Source of the DNA: Pyrenula massariospora
Taxonomy: Eukaryota; Ascomycota; Eurotiomycetes; Pyrenulales; Pyrenulaceae
Direction of reading: 5' to 3'
Assembly: GCA_021030905.1 (NCBI GenBank)
Contig: JAGFMI010000025.1
Span: 124,001 to 188,000, forward strand
Length of the DNA stretch: 64,000 bases
Shown: piece by piece, positions 33,374-45,427 of the stretch
How the letters are laid out: every line of letters begins with the position of its first letter
Numbering within the stretch: position 1 is the stretch's first letter
Translations under genes and position numbers: made by a program
The notes under the pieces: model-generated
Database searches by the model: none
Seen by the model: the letters and a program-made list of their open reading frames with translations, nothing else
Told to the model about the DNA's origin: nothing

Positions 33374-35002
33374 ATGCCCAACCCTGGGGTATCAGCTCAC
33401 GGCGTCTTGGAGTTCTTCCAAAGCATTCTTGCTGCCCTTGAAGCGATGTTGTGCTATCCTGCAGCGCTGAGGGATGCCTCCCTCAAATCCAAATCAGCAC
33501 GGCATTCTGTTCGACAGGTCGATCGGCCACTCGAAGAACTAGCGCAGGAGATTCGAGACTCCTTCTCACATCCTATTAACACGCCCAAAATGGCCGTAAT
33601 GTCCTCAGAAATGCAAACGCAGTATCGAGAAAAGCTCCAGAGCAGCTCGGACTGCATGCTACCGTCATATAATCATACATTACCCACAGGTGAAGAGCGG
33701 GGGACGTACCTTGCTCTAGATGTGGGAGGATCTACGTTTCGGGTCGCTCTGGTTGAGCTTCTGGGGAGATCTAAAGGCGTTGAAGGAATGCGGATAGTGG
33801 CCATGAAGTCCGCCCCTATCGACAACTCAGTTCGATGCCTTCCAGGCTTACATTTCTTCGACTGGATGGCCGAGAGGATAGAAGAGACGATGGCAGATGG
33901 ATCACAATATGCTACGACTGAAAACCCAATCCCCTTGGGCATCTCGTGGAGCTTCCCTATCGAGCAGACTTCATCTAGAGGCGGGAAAGTCCTGAGCATG
34001 GGCAAGGGCTTTCACTGCTCCAAGCACACTATTGGCCAAGATCTGGGAACTCTTATCGAAGCTGGCTGCCAACGCCGCAATCTCCCCGTCTGTGTCGACG
34101 CCATCATCAACGACTCTTCTGCCGCCCTGCTCTCCCGAGCATACAGCGACCCTTCTACAACATGCTCCCTCATTCTCGGCACTGGCACCAATGCTGCGAT
34201 GTACATGCCCATGAACTATTTTGGGGCATCTAAATTCGGTGAACGGGAAGAGTCTTGGTATGCCAAGGCTCAAAAAGTGATCACGAATACCGAGCTCTCC
34301 CTGTTCGGCCGTGGTGTACTTCCTATGACTAGGTGGGATGAGCAGCTGAACCGAGAGCATGCACTGCCTGACTTTCAGCCTCTGGAGTACATGATCACGG
34401 GCCGCTATCTTGGGGAGATTGTCCGACTCATCATGCTTGAGGCCGTCGAAACGACGAACTTTTTGCACGGTCGGATGCCTACCTCACTCCTTCAGCCATA
34501 TACTCTTGACACTGCCCTTCTTGCTATCCTCGAATCTGACGATACTCCACTTCTCTCCAACGCCACTGCCTATCTCGAAAAGCATCATTGCCTGACGCAC
34601 CGCCCTACGCTTTCTGAACTTACTTTTCTCAAATGTGTTGCCGAGTGCGTCTCGCGCCGTGCAGCGGCATACCTCTCCATCTCCATTCATGCGCTCTGGT
34701 CGCTTGAGAAGGACGCCGAGGATTCTCAGCTTGTAGATCCATGCGGTGCCAAGACGACGATTGCATGCGACGGTAGTGTCATCAATAAGTACCCTGGCTT
34801 CCGCGACAATTGCCATCGATTTTTAGCTAATCTCATCGACTCAAGCCCTGCGAGTGCGGGAGCCGTGAGGGAGACCATTGTACTGGAACCAGTGCAGGAG
34901 GCGACAATTCTGGGAGCCGCCGTAGCAGTGGCAGTCTGCGAAGCTGAGGGGGAAAAGGAACAAGAGGACGAAACAAAGGACATGTCGATTACTTCACGCT
35001 AA
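33374..35002 (+). CDS. hxk3: Hexokinase-family N-acetylglucosamine kinase
   Basis: Single exon, 542 residues from the ATG at 33374. It belongs to the divergent branch of fungal hexokinases that phosphorylate GlcNAc at O6 (C. albicans Hxk1/Nag5, Trichoderma HXK3), the first committed step of GlcNAc catabolism in the cytosol. Visible are phosphate-1 motif LALDVGGSTFRVALVEL (113-129), sugar-binding ISWSFPIEQTS (190-200, the FSYPxxQTS block of hexokinases changed), INDSSAALLS (245-254) with the catalytic Asp at 247, and the phosphate-2 block LILGTGTNAA (266-275). Glucose hexokinases read NDTxGTL at the catalytic block; the change to NDSSAAL fits a different sugar. It lies about 2.9 kb from dac1 on the same strand. 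Low-affinity glucose activity or a regulatory role remains possible. Confidence 0.9.
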   Translation: MPNPGVSAHGVLEFFQSILAALEAMLCYPAALRDASLKSKSARHSVRQVDRPLEELAQEIRDSFSHPINTPKMAVMSSEMQTQYREKLQSSSDCMLPSYNHTLPTGEERGTYLALDVGGSTFRVALVELLGRSKGVEGMRIVAMKSAPIDNSVRCLPGLHFFDWMAERIEETMADGSQYATTENPIPLGISWSFPIEQTSSRGGKVLSMGKGFHCSKHTIGQDLGTLIEAGCQRRNLPVCVDAIINDSSAALLSRAYSDPSTTCSLILGTGTNAAMYMPMNYFGASKFGEREESWYAKAQKVITNTELSLFGRGVLPMTRWDEQLNREHALPDFQPLEYMITGRYLGEIVRLIMLEAVETTNFLHGRMPTSLLQPYTLDTALLAILESDDTPLLSNATAYLEKHHCLTHRPTLSELTFLKCVAECVSRRAAAYLSISIHALWSLEKDAEDSQLVDPCGAKTTIACDGSVINKYPGFRDNCHRFLANLIDSSPASAGAVRETIVLEPVQEATILGAAVAVAVCEAEGEKEQEDETKDMSITSR

Positions 35003-37460
35003 CGCAAATGGCATGCCCTGGAAATGGCTTTTGGATTGGAATTGGGGTTGGAACTGACGCTTACAATTGATTGATGCAGGATCTTTCGATGATGTTGTCT
35101 GCAACACCACTATGGTTCTATCAGTTGTGGTGGGAAACTTGGTTGGGAAGCATTTTACGGCGTGCTAAAGGAAAACTGCATGAACTTTACTCACGTAATG
35201 TCTTTACGTCTGATTCGGAAGGATCGGACGGACATCTGTGATCCGTCTCCTGTCTAGATTGGATCTCGAACAGAAACTCTCGGAGGAAATCTTTCTGGAC
35301 AGAGCGCCAGACCATAAGACAGGCATTTGTGGATTCGGCATCTATAAAAACTTTGCCATATTGGTTGGGAATTATTGGGCTTGGATCTGAGCTGGACCTC
35401 ATACTTGCTGGCGGTATATTTCCATGAGCTAGATGAGACCATTTATGAAAACGGGCCTTGTGCCACATTACATCTGCCCACATCCAATTTGAGTCTCACA
35501 CGCGACCAGTGCCGTTAGTTCTAGATATCTGCAGGCTGCGGAAGATCAAGAGGCTCAGCGCCACCAGCGATGGCGACTTCCCAAGCCTAAGCAGATGGGG
35601 GAAGTGGATACTGCCAGACGTAGGAGTGGTGATAGAAAGGGTCATCACGTGCATGACAGGGCAGTCTTCACAAGGAATGCAGCAAGCCTCAACATTTCAT
35701 GCAAATACATTGATCTTGATTACCTGCAGCTTTTCCGACTTGGATGCTTACGCGTCGATGATATTCAACGCAATACTTTCTTGACCATGGCCATCCGTGA
35801 TTTATCCATATCGGATCCCCAGATATCGTTCACACTTGTGCCATCTGTATAGCCATTCTATCCTCGGCCACCCGGAGGCTCATTCTCGTCTTGATCGACG
35901 ATCATATTGGCGCCAAGAACAACTTGTCGGTGTTCAGATAGCCATGCCGGCAGAAGAAACTTGTGCAGTCATCGCGAGCCACAGATGCATCAGTTGATCG
36001 CTACGTGAAACCTGTGACATCTGTGGCACTGTTGAGGATAGATTTTGGTTTGATGAAGCGAGGTTGACTGGTCAGGGATCAAAACCTTGGGCTGCACGAA
36101 CCTGGTTCAGCTGCGAATCGAAATGCCTGGACTGCTATCAATAGGAAACGGAGTGGAGGTCCCGATAGTGTTCTTCCAGGCATGGCGATCAGATAACGCA
36201 GCTTGCGGCGCTGGAGAGTCATTCCAACCTCGTCAGTGAGGCGGCGAGCTGCTTTGATTTCGAAAAGACGCGTCCATTACGTTTCCACGAAAAGACAGTG
36301 GAGGAGGAGAGTTCCTGGGGTTGGGAAGCTGGGGCAGGGAATGGTGGTTGGTCGCGGGTAGGTTTTTCGGAATTCCCAAATGAACTTGGTGGGTACCGGG
36401 AGAGAGGAACTTCCCTGGAGATCCCGGGCAGGGATGCAGGTAATAATGGCGCGACGGTCAATATCCTGGGGGCGCTGCGCCGCCGCCGCAATTGGAGAGC
36501 GCGGAAAGCCTCTTCATGCTGCCGCTCGGCTCCCTCCCGGATCATGATGAGGTGAGGTCGACGAGAGGATCATCGGTCGCTGAAGGAATTCGACGGCCTC
36601 TGCATGAGCATCTTCGCAGCAAAATTTCAATAGCGCTGCCTCGAATCTCGGGTCCCGAGGCTTATCGCGAAGACGGGCAGACCATCAGATGCCTATCGAG
36701 GCGAATTGTTGTGGTTGCGAAACGCCTCGCAGGGAGATGGTGGGAGATTGGGACCGATCGGAGCCGGGGAGCCCTGCACATCAACCCTGACCTTCTCGTG
36801 GACCCCTGTCCGGACACGCGAGATTCTGCTCCAAGTCCTCGACACTCGCGCGTCTGACGATTCCTTCTCTCACCATCAGAAACCCTCCCATTCGTTTCGC
36901 CCGCTGGACAATCATGGACCTTTCCCGCCTTATTGGCCCACCAGCGACTCGTCGAACCTACTCCTCCACAATCATGTTCTCCGCGATTCCAGCTCTCACT
37001 AATCCGTCATCTGCTGATTGGCGACACCTGGCAAGCCACCAAACACCTTCAACTTCCTGTCCAACGCGCAAACAAACCCATCTTATCCTTCCTTCTGACC
37101 AGAAAAGTAGCGATCGTTCCTTATTCCCTCCCTTACCCCTCTCTACCGCTTCTCTACACACTCGCTGCCGATTCACTATAGCAGCCGTCGGTCGTTCAAT
37201 TCCACGGACAGCTCTAACTTAATAACATGACTTGACTCCTCGCCTTCACGGCTCCCTTCACTCGTTTTCAGGCAAGGCGTGTGGTATTCTGCGACGTTTT
37301 CATAGGCAATTTTGGACGCCGCATTTGCAACTTCTGCTGATATAACGGCTGTGTGGCTCACGAGCAGCCACGATATTGCACAACATCATTCCTATTCTAC
37401 CCGACCTGTTTCACATTCACGCTTTCATATGAATGCACCATCCCGAGGGTCTTTCCAGCT
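35003..37460. other. Intergenic, 2.5 kb
   Basis: Holds the 3' flank of the kinase gene and the promoter of the Ser-rich gene at 37461. Short frames occur on both strands (35187-35997, 36219-36857, 36914-37222) but none has family features. Sequence from about 36.8 kb to the next ATG is C/T-rich. Confidence 0.4.
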
Positions 37461-39248
37461 ATGGAGTACCTCATGGAGAAATACCTCACCACGTCCCAAT
37501 CTGACCTTCAAGAACCATCTCCTTCAGAACTGAGGGCCATGGAGAACCAAATCAAAACAAAGAAGTCTCCACTACGCCTGGGCCTCAGTCTGGCACCAGC
37601 AACTCGGCTCTCGGCGTTCAGATCTCGAAAAGCTGTATCAATGAGCAACAACGATGGTGTCACAATCAAGACTTCTGCGTACGAATCTACCAATGCGGGC
37701 AAGCCACCTATGATAGGCGAGATGCCTGTGAAGGGCAACGGTCCCGTCAGACTACAAACGAGCCGCAGGTTGAGCTCTGGAGAGCTTCTGGTCACTCACC
37801 AAGCCAATGACCGAACACTGTCGGACATTAAGAATGGAGAATATACCGTGGGTCGAAAGGACGTTAACCGGTTCTCCAATTCGGGGAATAAAAAGGGGTC
37901 AATGTCATTACAAAAACCTGTTCCTCGTACCCTTTCGCCATCACCAAAAGCGAGCTCGCTGCCCCAAACACCCCGCCAAGTCGAAGAAACTGGTTTTGAG
38001 AAGAGCTTCAGCATGGACTCGTTGCGCGGAAGAAGTGTGGCTCGTGATTGGAATATGACCGGCACGTTCAATCCTACCTATACTTCTTTCGCGCCTCCGT
38101 CACGACCGTCCTCCCAGCGCGACTCTGGAAGCCGGGGTAATGCAGACTCCGGTGGTTTGATGCAAGCTCTCTACAAGGCCGAAAACTCTCGTCTCGCTGC
38201 CATGTATGCCGCGGAAGATGAAGATGCTATAGACATGCAAACCGCTCAAATCCAGCCAATAACAGATACATCTCCTCATTTCACAAGCGGACCCCCAATC
38301 GGCAGCCGAGAGACGCCGTACATCGAAGGCCATTTTACAGCAACCGAATACCCTCCACTGCATGGCCTTCACATGACGCCGGAATCTTATCTGACCGAAG
38401 CATCCTCTGTGCACTCGTCGACAGAACAGTCGCTCATGTCCTCTGCAAGATCCAATTCCGATTCCACTAACAGAACCAGCGTTCAAACCGACATGCCTAC
38501 CAGTCGGGATGACGTACGACGGATGATTGACGACATCAGAACGATGTATCTGTCGGCGATAGAGAGTCGATCGAGAGCTTCGTCGCCTCGGGCATCTCCC
38601 CGTCTTTCTCAAGATACATTCTCGCACTCACCTGCTCTTGCACAGAGCGGCATGAGACAAGTCCAGTATTCCCCTGAAAGCCCTCGACAATCATCAGCAG
38701 CCTCAAATGTACGCAAACAGGGTGAATCAAAGAAGCCGAGAAAGAAGAGAGCTACAGCCCCAGCAAAGACGACCTCAGCAGTAGACTCAGTACGAGCGCC
38801 ACTTATGGAGCAAGCGGCGGGAACTCGACCCCCAGCAAGTGGTCAGATATCTGCAAAATCAGAACCAACGTCAGCACCAAGATACCTGAATTCCTCCCAT
38901 CCACTCCAGACGACATCAGATACAGTGTCCAGCAGCCCTGCCGCAACTCATCCCCATGACGAGAATTCTTCGCCGATGCGCAATGTGGCCCGCCAATTGC
39001 CTCGTGGATCAAGGAAAGTCTCTGAGACGGTGTCGAAAAATAGCCGACGCAACTCACTAAAGCGAGCTGATTCCCTTACTCTGGGTTCACTTCTTGGCCC
39101 TAGCAGCTCTGGGCGTGACACTCCGACTACAACTAAGATACCTCTAAACAGCAGCAGTGGGAATATAGATGGCTCACGAAGAGAAATTACCCACCGCTAC
39201 GCCCGCCCTGAGCCACTTCATAATCCCGACATGCCAGAATTTATTTGA
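37461..39248 (+). CDS. Ser/Pro-rich fungal protein of unknown function
   Basis: Single exon, 595 residues from the ATG at 37461 (MEYLMEKYLTTSQSDLQEPS); the frame is open another 108 bases upstream but without an ATG. The protein is hydrophilic and mostly disordered: many SP, RxxS and SxxS sites (possible proline-directed or basophilic kinase targets), several Arg/Lys patches such as KKPRKKRATAPAKTT, and no membrane segment. Two short ordered islands stand out, ALYKAENSRLAAMYAAEDED (about residue 237) and DDVRRMIDDIRTMYLSAIES (about residue 352), both likely helices. The C-terminus ends RPEPLHNPDMPEFI. Proteins of this kind are common near polarity or cell-wall genes, but I do not recognise this one and give no function. 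Confidence 0.75.
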   Translation: MEYLMEKYLTTSQSDLQEPSPSELRAMENQIKTKKSPLRLGLSLAPATRLSAFRSRKAVSMSNNDGVTIKTSAYESTNAGKPPMIGEMPVKGNGPVRLQTSRRLSSGELLVTHQANDRTLSDIKNGEYTVGRKDVNRFSNSGNKKGSMSLQKPVPRTLSPSPKASSLPQTPRQVEETGFEKSFSMDSLRGRSVARDWNMTGTFNPTYTSFAPPSRPSSQRDSGSRGNADSGGLMQALYKAENSRLAAMYAAEDEDAIDMQTAQIQPITDTSPHFTSGPPIGSRETPYIEGHFTATEYPPLHGLHMTPESYLTEASSVHSSTEQSLMSSARSNSDSTNRTSVQTDMPTSRDDVRRMIDDIRTMYLSAIESRSRASSPRASPRLSQDTFSHSPALAQSGMRQVQYSPESPRQSSAASNVRKQGESKKPRKKRATAPAKTTSAVDSVRAPLMEQAAGTRPPASGQISAKSEPTSAPRYLNSSHPLQTTSDTVSSSPAATHPHDENSSPMRNVARQLPRGSRKVSETVSKNSRRNSLKRADSLTLGSLLGPSSSGRDTPTTTKIPLNSSSGNIDGSRREITHRYARPEPLHNPDMPEFI

Positions 39249-40194
39249 AAGCCCCTAATGATGCGAGAGTCACGAAATGTTTTCTATTTCCAACGGCCAG
39301 CAGGTTCTATTGTCATTTGGCAAATTTAACGGTGTTGATCCTGGGGAGGTCTTTTGAACGAGAGACGCCGAGTTACAGACTCTGATTGCTTCAACACTCG
39401 AATGAGTCTCCTTGCGTAACATCTAGCGTACTGACTACAAAAGCGACGGTAGTGCTGGCGTTTACTTTGTCTTCCCAACCTCAGGAATGTGCTCTTCTGT
39501 TATGACCTTGCGGATAGTTGACTTTGCAACTTCTTTTCAATACTTTTTTGTAGTGGATAGTTGAGACGTGGTCTTCTATCAGGCGCAACATCTGGGTATA
39601 CCTTGCAACGACGTGATGTGGTCGATGATGAAATACAGGAGGGGCCGACTGAGCCTGGACATTACATGGGCGCTTGTGGATACCTCGGAGAACACTGATA
39701 GTTAGTCCCAAATTTCTGACTTCGATCTTCTTCAAAGCTCTGTTTATGTGTGACCAGGGCAGACATCAGGTGCAGACCTTCCACCATGTCTAACGAACAC
39801 CTCCGCCATCGCACCTTCTCCCGATTATGCAAATCAGCGTTGCTCCATCGCACCTTCTCTCGATTATTCAAATCAGTGTTGCTCCATCGCACCTTCTCCC
39901 CCATGTTGACTCTTGGCTGGTTTCGTCACGTGATGGACACGCGACTTCCTTCACAGGCGCCGCTTCCCACCTTTCACTCGGCGATGCGAAATTTTCTCGC
40001 TGGTCAATGGCCTATACTCGTGACCTACCTACTTACCTAAGGTACATATCCTATTTCTTACCAGGTACCTATTCTCTTTCGACGGCCTCATCCCTAGAAA
40101 GCATTGATTTTGCTGTCCCAGCGAACAAGTACGGCAACTTTTGCGTTTAGCCTGTTCGTCTTGAAGCACACATATCCGCAGCTTGATCTCTTTG
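39249..40194. other. Intergenic with a short tandem repeat
   Basis: 0.95 kb between two Ser-rich genes on the same strand. Apart from the 39-bp tandem repeat listed separately, I see only promoter-like sequence with splice-like CTTACCTAAG and TTACCAGGTA near 40035-40075, which may be a 5' untranslated intron of the downstream gene. Confidence 0.4.
39806..39903 (+). repeat. 39-bp tandem repeat, 2.5 copies
   Basis: Units begin CCATCGCACCTTCTC at 39806, 39845 and 39884. The first two are nearly identical over 39 bases (a few substitutions), and the third is cut after about 18 bases. Intergenic, no coding role seen. Confidence 0.85.
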
Positions 40195-42783
40195 ATGTCA
40201 AAAGAGAGCCTGAGAGGTCCCAAGCTACCTAATTTCAGCCCACCGTCCTTTTCCTTTAGCTCGGCACTGCCCTCTCCAGCTTATTCCGATCACGGATCCA
40301 TCAGAAACCTTATACACCGAGCCGTCGGCGATGGTGTGTTCAATCCACATCTGCTGAGCCCTCCGATCTCTCCCAAGGGACTCGACACACCTCCATTCAA
40401 GCCTGATAGGTCGGATGCTTCGAGCCTCTCACAGGTCAGCCATAGACAGAGCAGGAGAAAGAGAACGACATCACACAGTGCTCGAGCATCAACGCAACAC
40501 CTCCAGAGTCGCGCTTCCGAAGCTAACCGCATCCTTCGACGATGCACGTCTATGCCACACCTGCGACCAAACAAGCGAAGAAAAGCGCCGGTAACCTCGT
40601 TCGCTCGTAATCAACGGGTGCACAGCACGCCAGAAGTAAGTATCGAGTACGGGTTATCAGCCAACTCACGGAGACGTCGAACTGCCGCGAAAGCTCGTCG
40701 CTGGACCTTACCAACGAAATCTAGAACTTCACACGCACTATCGGTCGCCTCTGCGTCGAAGCCTTGTTTCATCAAACCTTCCAAGACGACAGCAGCTGTA
40801 CATTCAATGCCAATTGAGGTTTCGGTCAAGACTAGTATTGCATCCGCTGCTGAAAGCACAAAACCGTCACAGGGGCCAGCAAGTGCCATAGAATCGGAAA
40901 ATGGTGCTGTTTCAGCATTTGTCCCGGATACGCCTGCCATGATCACTCTCAGAAGAGCCACAAAGAGTCGAAGCAATACAGTCAACTCGAAGAGATCTTC
41001 TGTGATTGATCGAGCTCAGCCAAATCGTGGGTCTATCGCTTTTCATACAGGTACGATCCCGACGTAGCCTTCAGAAATTTGTAATGTAAGTCACTTACTC
41101 TTAATGTCTGTACTAGGCACAGCTCTAGGCCGTTTCTTTAGAAGAGAGTCCGTTAGCCAATCAAAGCTTGAACATCAATCCAAGGAGAATTACTCTCGAC
41201 ACTCTTCGTCGACAAACACTTCTAGGGGCACTAGCCCTTCTAGAAGTCCTGCACGTCGATTGTCAGTGACGCCAAATGCCGCTCTCCCCTCCAGCGCGAC
41301 CGCTGTGCAACCAGCACTCACACACGTCTCGATCAACGCTACCACCCCGATGAACGACACCGAAGCTGAGCAAAGTGTATCGAGGGAGTCATCGACTATT
41401 AAGGTCATCACCAGCAGCAGTGTTCAAGAAATCGTTTGGGAGGATCACTACTCATCTAGCAGCGGGTCGACGCCGGGAACACTAGTCTCTCAATCAAGAC
41501 GTTTGACTGAACCCTTCAACAATCCCTGGCAGAACGAAACCAGACCTCAGTCGACGGTTATGAATACTCTCACCACCCAATTAGCTAAAGATCTAGAACG
41601 AAGAAAGAGTGAAGCAACTGACCGGTGGGAGGAGGAAGGGGATCTAGGAAAACCATCCAAAGCACCCAGAAAGTCCGTCCGAGCTCTCTTCATAGATTCG
41701 CCACAAAATCAAGAGAAACAGCCACTCCTACCTGAAGTCCCGGAAGAAAGCACTGCTCTGGAATCTGACAGCTATCAGTCAAGACCTCCACAAGCTAATC
41801 GGCCACCTGTCTTCGATGACTTCCGCATCTTTCCCGGAGACACCAACCAGGTCTTCTTCTTCCCACCTCTACCTCAGCGGCGAAACTCTTCATCCTGGAA
41901 AAGGCCTTCCCCAGACCTGGAATCCCTCATGTCGGATGCTACATCTACTCCAGCCTACTACGAGTCCATGAGTCCTCAATTGGGCTCAATGTGCATATCT
42001 TCTTGTGTTGCGAGCCCCACCTCTGAAGCCGCGAACCCTTTCGCCGAATTCTATCTCCCACCTTTGGGACATTCCGCAGATCCTGCCGTGTCTGCGGAAA
42101 CCCATAGGTCCACTACCAGGGATGAAGTAAACATTGAAGACCTCCCGCACACTCCAACAGGCAGCTGCTTCTTTACCAAGACTCCGTCACGGCGTGTTTC
42201 GACCACCTCCGACTCAAAGCGCCGCTCCGTCGCAGGCCGCCGGATCGGGGTAAGCGCACGGTGCAGGCGGCCCAGTTGTAAGCTGGAAGGAAACGGGCGG
42301 CAGAGCCGGCGCAGCAGCGTGGTAAGGCTCGGGGCGTATGACGGAGACGACGACGACAGCGATAAGCCTTACGACGCGGGTATAAGGAGGAGAAGCTTGG
42401 CAAGTATGGCGCTACCTGTTCCTGGTAGAATACTAGAGAGGAGGAAAGAATCTTTGTGGGAGCGGGAGATGGAGTTTGGGGATCAGTGCTCAGGGAATGG
42501 GAAAAGGATGAGCGTGCCCGAGGCTGTGGAGTGGCTAGAGGGCTTGAGTGGAGTGATAGGAACGAGACGGAAGAAGGTGGAGAAGAGGGATGGCGGGATT
42601 GAGGCAATTGACCACGCGGTTGGGGTCCAGACCTGCTTTGAGGAGGGAGAAGTGGAGAAGACGCTGAAGAGGAAAAGGGCATGCAGCGGTGGGAGGAAAG
42701 GGAGAGCGGCGAGAGGCAGAGGGGAGTTGAGCGATTTGTTTGAGGAGGGGAGGAGCGGTCTAGATGGAGAGGTGGGATTATAG
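40195..42783 (+). CDS. Long Ser/Arg-rich fungal protein of unknown function
   Basis: Model: join(40195..41050, 41117..42783), 840 residues. The 66 bp intron 41051-41116 (GTACGA...CTAG, phase 1) joins GSIAFHT to GTALGRFFRRES in frame; without it the frame stops just after 41050. The start is the ATG at 40195 (MSKESLRGPKLPNFSPPSFS). The N-terminal third is strongly basic (RRKRTTSHSARASTQ, RRRRTAAKARRWTLP), which fits a nuclear protein. The middle is Ser/Thr/Pro-rich with motifs such as WEDHYSSSSGSTPGTL and FDDFRIFPGDTNQVFFFPPLP. The C-terminus has SVPEAVEWLEGLSGVIGTRR, then a basic tail. Blocks like PPLPQRRNSSSWKRPSPDL look conserved, but I do not recognise the family. It is on the same strand as the Ser-rich gene at 37461-39248. 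Confidence 0.75.
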
Positions 42784-45427
42784 CAGCTATATGAGGACGA
42801 AATTGGTTTACGAGAACACATTGGATGTGGAGCGGAGCGGGATGGTTTGCGTAGCCTCCATCTTTATGTTCATGGAAGAGAAAAAGGACAAGGTAAACCG
42901 AAGAAGGTTGGCTAGAATATTGATAGCCTGATATCGGTTTACGGAAAATTTTTTACAGTCAGTCCACTTTATGAGGAACCCATAAATAAGCAGTATCGAC
43001 CAATAAGTAATGAGTTGTATTCCCGATGAAACTTTACTAACAGTAAACAACAATCTCACTCTATAGATGATTATTTAAGAGATAATCAGATCTTCACATT
43101 GAAATGTGTATATTAAGAATAGATTTTAATAAGAAGGATCGTATAGATTGAAACGATCTGTACAGAGAGTAAAATGGTCTGGATAGATCTGGTTCCTCCG
43201 ATGATAGATCTGACGTCGACGTTCAGTGGAGTAGCTTACAAGGAATTGCACCTTATAAGCAACGAGAGTCGCGGTTCTGGCCCTTTCCTTGGAACCATGT
43301 TTTACTTTATATTCCTTATCCGGTGTGGCTATGTACCCATGATCCTGTGATAGATCGTTCTCACATCTCCCATGAGTTCAAATTAAAATGCTCGAGGGGT
43401 TTTTTCCGCCCGGTGTTGACTTAGACAAAGCGGCTTTGGAGAATACTTTCCGCGCGGGTGAGGGGATACCGGTGAGGAGTTGGTTCTTCGTTCACCCATG
43501 TACGCGTTCGTAAGCACGGATTGATCGTGGCCGCTAGATAAGCTGGCATACCTGTTTTATTCCGTGTTGCTGAAGGCGTTCGCGAGGCCAGGGTTGAGAT
43601 ATACGACACGATGGGATACGCTTGATCGTCCAGTGTCGTTAGCAAGAGTTTCATAAGAAGTGTAATTTGAGCGGATGGGCGTGCTACATCGGAGCACACA
43701 CTTAGGTTACATGAAATGAAAAGTTGTGTGAGAGTGGAGTCGTTGCCTCGCGATGGGCCCGTGGTATGTCTTTGACTTCGGAATGGATTTTCCAAGGTAT
43801 GGGTTTTGAATATTCTTGTATGTGTGTGCGTTCCCAGGAGGTCCTACCGTGGGTAAGTGAGTGGCTGGCAGGCTGAGGATAGGTGCTGGCGTATGAAATT
43901 TGTTGAGGAGAGAAGGCTCAATTTTGCGTTGCTTCATATTCTCTGGTCGCCGAGCTCGCGGGCTGGAGGGATTTCGAAATTTTTAGATGTGATGATCGCC
44001 CTTTTAGTCGCCTCCCTGAGCCATGGGTCTCCCCGAGCTTTATCTACACAACTGTAGGTGATTGTGACTGGAATATTCAAGAGAGGGTGGAGGAAGGCGT
44101 TTCTCATTACTGCGTTTGCCCAATCAGCTGGTCCGGACTGCTAGGACGATTTTCGTTCTTCACTTCTCGGCTCGCTGACTGCACACAACGTTTCTTTTCG
44201 CCATGGCCGGTCCGCATGGATCATCTTGAAGCAAAAATTTTTGGTCTTGTTGATATGTTGTGAGCTGAATATGAGAAATGAGGAGGATGATTCCGCTGTC
44301 AAAAAAAAGAGCCTTTAGTTTTCTTCTCTCCCTGGAAGTTTTCAGGAGAGCGAGAGATGGTCCATGACTATCGGCGATTTTATATATCTAGACTCTGGAC
44401 AGAGGGCACCTCCTAAGGGGAAAAGAAGAGAAATAAATAAATGCTTTAGAGCAGGAGTACCACGTCAAGATAGCCTGATGTGCTCTGAATGTGATTACCA
44501 CCGCCGCGAAGGCGACACTAGGCACGGCAAATTTGGATCGTTGGGTATATATTAGATATGTGTGTGCTGCTCTGACTAGACAGATGTATTAAAGGCATCA
44601 GCATTGAAGGTCATGCGCGCTGAGATAGAAGTACTAGGCGAAACGAGGCCGTAAACGAAGGTTTTGCTATGCGCGCTTTTTGCATTAAACTGGAGAGAGG
44701 TTTGGTAGTAGGAAATTGGCACGATAGACAAAAGTCTTGAGGATGGCGTCATTCGGGGGACGAAGCGGTTTGGAAAGGGAAGCAAATCAGGAACAAAGAT
44801 AGTCAGTGTGGCAAAATATTGTAGACTTTGTTATTTACACACAACAAGTTCAGGAGTCAATGGTGAGAAATATGGACAGGTCAAGAACTTAGAGACTTCA
44901 AGTTGGCGTTTTCCTTCAGGCGGAGAGGTTGATTAGAGCCCATAGGCAGAGCATCGTAAGGTTGGAAGAAAAGAACAGTAGATGTGAGTGTCGACTAGTT
45001 TTTGTTATTTAGGAGAACAAGGACTCTGGCATGCAGATTACGCAGTCGCTATTGCCCTTAGTATTCTCGAATGGCACAGAGTAACTGGGTAGTTTTCGTG
45101 AACCATTTGAGTCGAGTTTCTGGGTTGTTGCCGCTTCTGTGACATGTTCTTCGACCAATATTTTAGTCTCTAGATGCGAGCCGAGTCTGGACTTAGCAAC
45201 GGTAAGTATTGGGTGGTCTTGTGGTCCATTCATGCTTCTTAATGGTTAATGTGTGTGCTCGCATGAACGTCTAAGATGAAACAGAATGAAAATTTCTATT
45301 TATGCAAAGCGAGCCAGAAGATTTCACGCAGCATGTCATTTGTAGACAGTCATTTAGATCTGTTATGATCGATAGAGACGTTATTCAAATTACAGATAAG
45401 TGATGAAGGCTGTGTTTGTGTCCTCCC
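42784..45427. other. Gene-poor, AT-richer interval (left part)
   Basis: 2.6 kb with no defendable gene. AT-rich sequence around 42.9-43.15 kb contains several AGATC/GATCT words. A 124-residue minus-strand frame (43421-43795) and smaller ones have no family features. Confidence 0.35.
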
